The notes under the pieces were generated by a model that did no database searches, was not told the DNA's origin, and worked only from the letters and a program-made list of their open reading frames with translations. A DNA stretch of 64,000 nucleotides from Alcanivoracaceae bacterium. GTDB taxonomy: Bacteria > Pseudomonadota > Gammaproteobacteria > Pseudomonadales > Alcanivoracaceae. Location of the stretch: NCBI GenBank assembly GCA_029210325.1, contig JARGPU010000001.1:692126-756125 (forward strand), given 5' to 3'. Position 1 is the first letter of the stretch. Every line of letters begins with the position of its first letter. A program made the position numbers and the translations under genes. This document shows, in pieces, positions 57,948 to 64,000 of this stretch.

Positions 57948-59624
57948 ATGGCGTTCGACCACCGCAAGTACCGCCCCTATGCCCCGATTGCCAAGCGTGA
58001 CCGCCGCTGGCCGGATCAGGTTATCAGCCGCACTCCGGATTGGTGTGCGGTGGATTTGCGTGATGGCAATCAGGCGCTGGTTAAGCCCATGTCGGTGGCG
58101 CAGAAGAAAAAGCTGTTCCAGTTGCTGGTGGATATCGGCTTTAAGGAGATTGAAGTGGGCTTTCCGGCGGCCAGCCAGACCGACTTTGATTTCGTCCGTG
58201 CTCTGATTGAAGAGAACCGTATCCCCGATGGCGTCACCGTGCAGGTTCTGACTCAGGCCCGGGAGGATTTGATCGCCCGCAGTTTCGAGAGCCTGAAGGG
58301 GGCCAGAAGTGCGGTCATGCACGTTTATAACTCGACCTCGACGGTGCAGCGCGAGCAGGTGTTTGGGCTGGATCGTGATGGCATCAAGCAGATTGCTATT
58401 CGTGGTGCTGAGTGGGTCAAGCATTATGCGGCCCAGTACCCGGATACCCACTGGACCTTCCAATACTCACCGGAGTCCTTCACTGGCACGGAAATCGATT
58501 ACGCCGTGGAAGTGATTGATGCGGTGAACCAGGTTTGGCAGCCGCAGCTGGGTCAGCCGGTGGTGATCAATCTGCCGGCGACGGTGGAGATGAGTTCGCC
58601 AAATGTGTTTGCCGATATGGTCGAGACGGTGATCGACACCATGCAGCAGCGCCAGCATGTGCGCATTAGTCTGCACACGCATAATGACCGTGGTTGCGCC
58701 GTGGCGGCGGCCGAGCTTGGTGTGATGGCCGGCGCCGACCGGATTGAAGGCACCTTGCTGGGTAATGGCGAGCGCACCGGCAATATGGATCTGATTACCA
58801 TGGCGATGAACCTGTACTCCCAGGGGATTGATCCGCAGCTGGATTTCTCGCGCATGAAAGATATCGTTGAGGTGGTCCAGGAAGTTACTGATATTCGCAT
58901 GCACCCTCGTCATCCCTATGCCGGCGAGTTTGTCTATGCGGCATTCTCCGGCAGCCATCAGGATGCGATTCGTAAATGTCTGGCCCGTTACGATGAAGGT
59001 GATATCTGGCAGGTGGCTTATCTGCCAATTGATCCCGCCGATGTCGGTCGTCGTTATGAAGAGGTGGTGCGGATTAACTCGCAGTCAGGCAAGGGTGGAG
59101 TGGTGCATGTGCTGGAGCGAGACTACGGCATTACCCTGCCGCGCTGGCTGCAAGTGGAGTTTTCCAAAATCGTTCAAGGTGAAGCAGAGTCGGATGGTGG
59201 CGAGATTAATGGTGCCCGTATCCATCAGCTGTTCAATCAGCACTATCTGAGTATTGGTGATGGTTGGAAATTGCAGGGCTATGACCTGCATCGCAGTGAT
59301 GATGTGGTGGAAGCCAAAGTTTCCGTGACCGGTTCGGGCATGCCTGTTCGTGTATTGGTGGGCAAAGGCAGTGGTGCGGTTTCGGCGCTGGTCAATTCAC
59401 TGGCGCAGGAGTTGGGGGTGGCCATCCGGGTGGAATCATTTGACGAGTTCTCTCTGGGTGACAATACCGCCTCCAATGCACTTGCCTGTGTGCGCATGCA
59501 GGTTGACGGCAACATGGTTAGCGCTGCAGCGCTGGCGGATGACACTACATCCGCGGCCTTACAGGCTGTACTAAACGCGGTTTCTGGAATCGCCGAGGCC
59601 GGCAGCGCCCGCCTTGCGGGCTGA
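57948..59624 (+). CDS. leuA: 2-isopropylmalate synthase (type 2)
   Basis: LeuA (558 residues) condenses acetyl-CoA with 2-oxoisovalerate in leucine synthesis. The N-terminal SRTPDWCAVDLRDGNQALVKP shows the long actinobacterial-type (LeuA2) catalytic form. HTHNDRGCAV holds the metal-binding His pair and GNGERTGN follows; the C-terminal LeuA dimer domain (about 420-545) contains GSGMPVRVLVGKGSGAVS. ATG 57948 follows AGGAG by seven bases; a longer open reading frame upstream has no ribosome site. The 210-bp leader has no obvious leucine-rich peptide. Confidence 0.95.
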   Translation: MAFDHRKYRPYAPIAKRDRRWPDQVISRTPDWCAVDLRDGNQALVKPMSVAQKKKLFQLLVDIGFKEIEVGFPAASQTDFDFVRALIEENRIPDGVTVQVLTQAREDLIARSFESLKGARSAVMHVYNSTSTVQREQVFGLDRDGIKQIAIRGAEWVKHYAAQYPDTHWTFQYSPESFTGTEIDYAVEVIDAVNQVWQPQLGQPVVINLPATVEMSSPNVFADMVETVIDTMQQRQHVRISLHTHNDRGCAVAAAELGVMAGADRIEGTLLGNGERTGNMDLITMAMNLYSQGIDPQLDFSRMKDIVEVVQEVTDIRMHPRHPYAGEFVYAAFSGSHQDAIRKCLARYDEGDIWQVAYLPIDPADVGRRYEEVVRINSQSGKGGVVHVLERDYGITLPRWLQVEFSKIVQGEAESDGGEINGARIHQLFNQHYLSIGDGWKLQGYDLHRSDDVVEAKVSVTGSGMPVRVLVGKGSGAVSALVNSLAQELGVAIRVESFDEFSLGDNTASNALACVRMQVDGNMVSAAALADDTTSAALQAVLNAVSGIAEAGSARLAG

Positions 59625-59639
59625 TAAGTCCGGGAAGTG

Positions 59640-59688
59640 AAGCCCCCGTCAGGCGCCAGCTACTGAGTTGGCGTGCCTGCGGGGGCTT
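59640..59688 (+). terminator. Large hairpin after leuA
   Basis: AAGCCCCCG (59640-59648) pairs with CGGGGGCTT (59680-59688), with inner AGGC/GCCT and CCA/TGG pairing. There is a short T-rich tail only. Likely terminates leuA ahead of the acyltransferase gene. Confidence 0.7.
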
Positions 59689-59726
59689 GGTTATTATGCA
59701 GCGGCATCTCATGGAGGATACTTGCC

Positions 59727-60605
59727 GTGCTGTCTAAGCTGATCGGGCTGACCACGACATTATTGTTGTTGCTCAATACGCTAGTGCTCATTGGCCCCCT
59801 ATTGCTGCTCGCATTGCTGAAGCTGGTGATGCCTACCCGCGCTTCTCGGGCCCTGCTGTCCCGCTGGGTTATGTGGGTGGCGGAAACCTGGGCGGAAGGC
59901 TGCAAGGCTATCTTTGCCCTGATGACGCCAACCCGTTGGGAAATTAACGGTGCGGAAAGGTTGCGTCGAGATTCTTCCTATCTGGTTGTCAGTAATCATC
60001 AAAGCTGGGTTGATATTCCTGCTTTGATACAGGCCTTCAATCGGAAAACTCCGTACTTCAAATTTTTTCTGAAAAAAGAACTCATCTGGGTACCGTTTCT
60101 GGGGCTGGCATTCTGGGCGCTGGATTACCCTTTCATGAAACGTTACTCGAAGGAGTTTCTCGCCCGCCGTCCCGATCTTAAGGGCCAGGATCTGGCCATT
60201 ACCCGTGCGGCCTGCGAAAAGTTTCGCGATTTACCGGTGACCATTGTTAATTACTTGGAGGGGACCCGTTTTACTCCGGCTAAGCAGGCTGCACAGCAAT
60301 CGCCCTATCGGCATCTGTTAAGGCCAAAGTCCGGCGGTATTGCCTTTGTGCTGGCGGCACTGGGAGAGCAGATCGACGCCCTGCTGGATGTGACGGTGGT
60401 GTATGACGATGGGCTGGCTCCCGGTTTCTGGGCATTGCTATCAGGGCAAGTTGCCCGTGTTCGAGTGGATATCCGTATCCGTGATCTGGAGCCTGCGTTG
60501 TGGCAGGGCGATTACGAGAATGATCCGGTTTTTCGCCAGTATATGCACGACTGGGTGGCACAGTTATGGCGTGACAAGGATGCCCGTATTCAGGCCCTGC
60601 TCTAG
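59727..60605 (+). CDS. PlsC-family acyltransferase (YihG-like)
   Basis: 292 residues. N-terminal hydrophobic anchor (about 5-35), then the acyltransferase motifs SNHQSWVDIP (HX4D), FFLKKELIWVPFLG, and YLEGTRFT (EGTR). PlsC-like enzymes add acyl chains to lysophospholipids; the YihG/LptA-like branch has the LDYPFMKRYS motif also seen here. The start is GTG with GGAGG nine bases upstream; upstream in-frame codons lie in the leuA terminator. Confidence 0.85.
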   Translation: MLSKLIGLTTTLLLLLNTLVLIGPLLLLALLKLVMPTRASRALLSRWVMWVAETWAEGCKAIFALMTPTRWEINGAERLRRDSSYLVVSNHQSWVDIPALIQAFNRKTPYFKFFLKKELIWVPFLGLAFWALDYPFMKRYSKEFLARRPDLKGQDLAITRAACEKFRDLPVTIVNYLEGTRFTPAKQAAQQSPYRHLLRPKSGGIAFVLAALGEQIDALLDVTVVYDDGLAPGFWALLSGQVARVRVDIRIRDLEPALWQGDYENDPVFRQYMHDWVAQLWRDKDARIQALL

Positions 60606-60671
60606 GGTCAGCCGAACTCCATACTTGCCACACAGTTGCATTTGCAGTCTGACTTTGCTGGAATGCCGGCC

Positions 60672-61088
60672 ATGACAGACAACTCCGATTTTGAGCTTCG
60701 CGCCCGTGAGTGCCTCGCCAGACATGGCGCCCGTATTACTCGGGCGCGCTGTGCAGTGCTGGCTCGATTGTTCGCCTCCGCAAGACCGTTATCCCATCAC
60801 GAGTTAGAGCAGCAGCTGGCGGATGTGTGTGACCGCGTCACCTTGTATCGGGTGCTTAACTGGCTGGTTGATCAGGGTATAGCCCATAAGGTAAGCGCCG
60901 AAGATCGCGTTTGGCGATTCAGCGTCGAGAGCCATGCCGACCATCGCCATGCTCACTTTCACTGCCATGGCTGCGGTATGGTTTTCTGCATGGATGCCAA
61001 AGCCCGGAGTCCTTCTGTGCCGCAAGGGTTTGATCTTCAGGATGTGGAGATGACCCTGCGCGGGCTGTGTCCGGAGTGCGTTCAGTGA
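60672..61088 (+). CDS. zur: Zur-like Fur-family metalloregulator
   Basis: 138 residues. A winged helix (TRARCAVLARLFASARPLSH, then VTLYRVLNWLVDQGIAHK) and a metal-binding C-terminal part with HADHRHAHFHCHGCGMVFC and CPEC. The position before a COG0523 GTPase and a Zrm-like cluster points to Zur rather than Fur. ATG 60672 is preferred over 60663 because of the GGA nine bases upstream. No Zur box was clearly seen in front. Confidence 0.75.
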   Translation: MTDNSDFELRARECLARHGARITRARCAVLARLFASARPLSHHELEQQLADVCDRVTLYRVLNWLVDQGIAHKVSAEDRVWRFSVESHADHRHAHFHCHGCGMVFCMDAKARSPSVPQGFDLQDVEMTLRGLCPECVQ

Positions 61089-62119
61089 ACGCTGACCGGC
61101 TGCCGGTATTTGTTTTGACCGGGTTTCTCGGCAGCGGCAAGACAACGCTGCTGAACGCCTTGCTGCCGCACTACCCGGACTCCGCATTGGTGATCAATGA
61201 GCTGGGTGATATCGGCATTGACGATCAGTTGATCGAAGATCGTTCGGTGCCGGTGACGCTGCTTGCCGGTGGCTGCCTCTGTTGCACGGTGCGAGGTAAT
61301 TTGAACAGCACACTGCGCAACCTGTGGATGGCTCGGCGGTCCGCTTCGGTACCGCAATTTAATCGCCTGATTATTGAAACCACGGGTGCGGCAGATCCCT
61401 GGGGGCTGATCGAAACCCTGATGCGTGACCGCTTTCTCGAGCGCCACTACCGTCTTGCCTCGGTGATCACCACCGTAGATATGCGGCGCGGCGTAGAGGG
61501 ACTGAAGGCCTTTCCCGAAGTTATCGAGCAGGTGCTGGTGGCGGATGTGCTACTGATGACTCACGCTGATCAGGCATCTGCTGAGCAACAACTGGAGATG
61601 CGTGCAGGACTTGCCGGACTGAACTCTGCGGCGCGTATTGAGTCAATGAAGCCAGATGCACTGCCTGAAGTGTTGCTTGATGATGCTGCAGAAACCCGCT
61701 GCCGCTTTACCGGGCTGACGAACGCATCCGGCTTTCGGCCCGCCGCTGCGGCAGCGGGCATGGCATTGGGTGTGTTGCAGTCAGCGCCCCATGCGGGCAG
61801 CACTATTCACGCAGCCAGCATGCGTATACAGGATCCGCTGGAGCGCTGGTCGTTGATGCGCGCTCTGGAGCAGGTTCTGGGAGAAAATGCACGACGTCTA
61901 CTTCGTTTTAAAGGACTTTTTCAGATTGCAGGAGAGCCTGGTCCACTACTGGTACAGGCTGTGGCTCAGGGCATGGATGAACCACGTAGTCTGCCTGCAT
62001 GGCCGGATCAGGATCACGATAGTCGTATGGTCTTGATTGCTGATACGACAGACAACAACCTGCCTGACAGGCTATTGGCAAAGATCAAGATGCTGGCTTT
62101 AAGTAACGAGACGGATTGA
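61085..62119 (+). CDS. COG0523 GTPase, putative zinc chaperone
   Basis: 344 residues. P-loop GFLGSGKTTLLN, the metal-binding GGCLCCTV (CXCC), NELGDIGIDD, and the C-terminal CobW_C domain (about 235-340). COG0523 proteins insert metals such as zinc under depletion. The GTG start at 61085 overlaps the zur stop (GTGA) and follows GGAG by nine bases; a start at 61067 is less likely. Zinc context (zur, DUF2796, ABC transporter) suggests a ZigA/YeiR-like role. Confidence 0.85.
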   Translation: MNADRLPVFVLTGFLGSGKTTLLNALLPHYPDSALVINELGDIGIDDQLIEDRSVPVTLLAGGCLCCTVRGNLNSTLRNLWMARRSASVPQFNRLIIETTGAADPWGLIETLMRDRFLERHYRLASVITTVDMRRGVEGLKAFPEVIEQVLVADVLLMTHADQASAEQQLEMRAGLAGLNSAARIESMKPDALPEVLLDDAAETRCRFTGLTNASGFRPAAAAAGMALGVLQSAPHAGSTIHAASMRIQDPLERWSLMRALEQVLGENARRLLRFKGLFQIAGEPGPLLVQAVAQGMDEPRSLPAWPDQDHDSRMVLIADTTDNNLPDRLLAKIKMLALSNETD

Positions 62120-62135
62120 TGAGGAGAGGGCGCTG

Positions 62136-62675
62136 ATGACTAACCTGAGCAATAAATGGAAATGGCTGATCCTGTCTTTGCTGTTTATTGCGCCCCTGCT
62201 TCAGGCCCAGGGCACCCATGTGCATGGTCAGGGTGAGTTACTGGTATCCAGTCAGGAAGGCCAATTAAGTGTGCTACTGACATTGCCGGCCATGGACGTG
62301 CTCGGTTTTGAGCATGCCCCTTCATCCGCCGCCCAGCAGACCGCCATCAAGGATGCAGCGGAAAAGTTTAAAGCACCCCTGAAGATAGTCATGCCGGATG
62401 ACGAAGCTGGTTGTATCGTTCAGTCCGCTACGGTGGAGAGTGCGCTGCTATCTGCTGCTGAAAAGCATCAGCAACACCATCATGGGCATGCGGACTTTGT
62501 TATCGAATATCAGCTCTCCTGTGCCAAGCCGAAATATCTCAGGCAAGTCACTGTGCTGCTGTTCGAATGGCTTCCGGCGGTGACGATTAACGCACAGGCA
62601 GTGACCGAGTATGGCGCCGAAGTGGCCACTCTTAATCGTCGCTCAGCCGTACTCGTGTTGTCGTCTGCGCCATGA
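62136..62675 (+). CDS. DUF2796 periplasmic His-rich protein (ZrmA-like)
   Basis: 179 residues. Signal peptide (about 1-25, cleaved near LLQAQG), then HVHGQGELLVSSQEG and a His cluster HQQHHHGHADF. DUF2796 proteins bind zinc in the periplasm and are Zur-controlled in Pseudomonas (PA4063). Followed by ABC ATPase and permease as in the zrm operon. ATGA overlap with the ATPase gene. Confidence 0.82.
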   Translation: MTNLSNKWKWLILSLLFIAPLLQAQGTHVHGQGELLVSSQEGQLSVLLTLPAMDVLGFEHAPSSAAQQTAIKDAAEKFKAPLKIVMPDDEAGCIVQSATVESALLSAAEKHQQHHHGHADFVIEYQLSCAKPKYLRQVTVLLFEWLPAVTINAQAVTEYGAEVATLNRRSAVLVLSSAP

Positions 62676-63385
62676 GTAATCTGCTTTCGCTGCAGAAAGT
62701 GAGTTACCAGTGGCCGGGTACGGCACGGCCTGCGCTGCAGATTGAACAGCTTTCCGTTGACGAGGCAGAGCGAGTCTTTGTTATCGGGCCCAGTGGCTGT
62801 GGCAAGACCACACTACTATCCCTGATTGCCGGCATAGCTGTGCCGCAGGCAGGGGGAATTATCTTTCAGGGTGAGCAGGTAAGTGGTTGGCGATCATCGC
62901 AACGGGATCGTGTCAGGGCGGATCAGTTCGGCATTATCTTTCAGATGTTCAATTTGCTGCCCTATCTGTCAGTGCTGGATAACGTGCTGCTGACGGCTCA
63001 ATTTTCCGCGCCGCGTCGTCGCCGGGCGGAGCAGCTTTCCGGCTCGGCAACAGCAGAAGCTGAGCGATTACTGGAGCGTCTTGGGCTGCCAGTGGAGCTG
63101 TGGCAGCGTCCGGCCACCGCGCTTTCCGTAGGGCAGCAACAGCGTGTGGCAGCGGCTCGAGCACTGTTTGGCAGGCCTGCAATTTTGCTGGCGGATGAGC
63201 CCACATCTGCGCTGGATGGCGAGCATCGTGATCGCTTTATATCGTTGCTGAGGGAAGAATGTGAGGCGGCCGGGGCGGCATTGCTGTTTGTCAGTCACGA
63301 TGTCAGTTTGTCGCAGCATTTCTCCCGTGTACTGGACCTCAGAGAGCTGAATAAATCGGCTCGCGCTGATGGAGCGGCTTGCTGA
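62672..63385 (+). CDS. ABC transporter ATPase (ZrmB-like)
   Basis: 237 residues. Walker A GPSGCGKTT (33-41), Q-loop FQMFNLLPYLSVLDNV, signature LSVGQQQRVAAARALF, Walker B ILLADEPTSALD. LolD/MacB-type ATPase that pairs with the FtsX-like permease next to it. Stop overlaps the permease start (TGATG). Probable substrate: a zinc-related compound or lipoprotein, unknown. Confidence 0.88.
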   Translation: MSNLLSLQKVSYQWPGTARPALQIEQLSVDEAERVFVIGPSGCGKTTLLSLIAGIAVPQAGGIIFQGEQVSGWRSSQRDRVRADQFGIIFQMFNLLPYLSVLDNVLLTAQFSAPRRRRAEQLSGSATAEAERLLERLGLPVELWQRPATALSVGQQQRVAAARALFGRPAILLADEPTSALDGEHRDRFISLLREECEAAGAALLFVSHDVSLSQHFSRVLDLRELNKSARADGAAC

Positions 63386-64000
63386 TGTTGATTCGCCTGG
63401 CGGGCAAGAGTCTGGTTAATCGTCGCGGTACGGCGCTACTGGTGGTTTTGTCGATGGCCCTTAGTGTGGCGCTGTTACTGGGTGTCGAGCGTCTGCGAGA
63501 CCAGGTCCGTGACAGTTTTGCCAGTACGGTTTCCGGGGTGGACCTGATAGTTGGGGCGCGCAGCGGACCGCTAAATCTTCTGTTGTACAGCGTCTTTCGT
63601 ATTGGCGAGCCTACCGCCAATGTGAGCTGGAAAAGTGTTGAGCGTATTGCTGCACAGCCTCAGGTGGACTGGGTGGTGCCGTTGTCGCTAGGCGACTCAC
63701 ATCGGGGCTTCCCGGTGTTGGGAACCAGCGCAGCCTACTTTGAGCACTACCGTTATGCCCGCCAGCGTAGTCTCGAATTTGCTGATGGCGAGCCTTTTGA
63801 CGACCTGTTTGATGCGGTGATTGGTGCAAATGTGGCTCAGCGACTGGGCTATCAATTGGGTCAGGAAATTGCCCTGTCACATGGTGGCGGTAAGGTCAGT
63901 TTGATTGATCATGCCGACAAGCCATTTCGGATTGTCGGCATTCTGGCCGCTACCGGTACGCCGGTGGACAACACAGTACATGTTTCCCTGCAGGGAATTG
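63385..64000 (+). CDS. FtsX-like permease, N-terminal part (gene cut by window end)
   Basis: At least 205 codons, open to the window end. MLIRLAGKSLVNRRGTALLV, then a hydrophobic helix (LSMALSVALLLGV) and a MacB-PCD-like periplasmic domain (SGVDLIVGARSGPLNLLLYS, GANVAQRLGYQLGQ). Resembles PA4065 of the Zur-controlled zrm operon. It is the partner of the ATPase encoded just before it. Confidence 0.88.
   Translation, partial: MLIRLAGKSLVNRRGTALLVVLSMALSVALLLGVERLRDQVRDSFASTVSGVDLIVGARSGPLNLLLYSVFRIGEPTANVSWKSVERIAAQPQVDWVVPLSLGDSHRGFPVLGTSAAYFEHYRYARQRSLEFADGEPFDDLFDAVIGANVAQRLGYQLGQEIALSHGGGKVSLIDHADKPFRIVGILAATGTPVDNTVHVSLQGI

Overview
The window is about 64 kb of a gammaproteobacterial chromosome. 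The order malic enzyme - ponA - pilMNOPQ - aroK - aroB - damX-like - gltB - gltD - hemE is the one seen in Pseudomonas, Marinobacter and Alcanivorax relatives. The type 2 leuA, the split biotin genes, the PHA-synthase-like hydrolase and a PsrA-type operator fit a marine, lipid-using member of the Pseudomonadales/Oceanospirillales. An Alcanivorax-like host is my best guess, but the sequence alone does not fix the genus. I saw no rRNA, tRNA or CRISPR array.

Layout. 1-19087: core block with the end of a malic enzyme gene, PBP1A (leftward), the type IV pilus assembly operon pilMNOPQ, the shikimate genes aroK and aroB, a SPOR-domain division protein, glutamate synthase gltBD, hemE and an unusual secreted protein with a pilin-like tail. 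19124-26641: mostly leftward accessory metabolism and envelope genes: a thioesterase, a polysaccharide deacetylase, a Bax-like glucosaminidase, phhB, lipoproteins, a fatty acid desaturase, an acyl-CoA dehydrogenase behind a PsrA-like operator, and a ComB-family phosphatase. 26750-33218: comF facing a biotin operon bioB-bioF-bioH-bioC, then a Ser-type PHA-synthase-like hydrolase and a flavodoxin-fold protein. 33255-37451: a copper-handling cluster (DUF411 protein, multicopper oxidase, TolC-like lipoprotein, Cys/His-rich small protein) and trxC. 37607-42189: nitronate monooxygenase, then a TetR regulator divergent from a 924-residue secreted LamG/CxxCH protein, with two tandem palindromic operators between them.

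42190-53409 is the main accessory region, a DNA phosphorothioation (Dnd) island. An IS256-family transposase remnant lies at its left edge. Rightward genes dndB-dndC-dndD-dndE form the sulfur modification operon; no dndA is present. Leftward from the same intergenic region runs a tightly overlapping five-gene operon: a TerB-like protein, a PLD-nuclease/SF2-helicase fusion, a 56-residue protein, a second DndD-like SMC/Rad50-type ATPase, and a DNA phosphorothioation-associated protein 4 homologue. The usual DptF/G/H restriction proteins are absent, so this operon is the probable restriction partner. The intergenic region holds a promoter covered by an 8-bp perfect inverted repeat. The leftward operon is visibly AT-richer than both dndCDE and the flanking chromosome, so the island looks like a mosaic.

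53403-64000: back in core genome with a HIT protein, the ABC-F ATPase YbiT, bioD, a DUF2892 membrane protein, a RIO-type kinase, an Lrp-family regulator divergent from leuA, a lysophospholipid-type acyltransferase, and a zinc-homeostasis run: Zur-like repressor, COG0523 GTPase, DUF2796 protein, ABC ATPase and FtsX-like permease. The last gene is cut by the window end.
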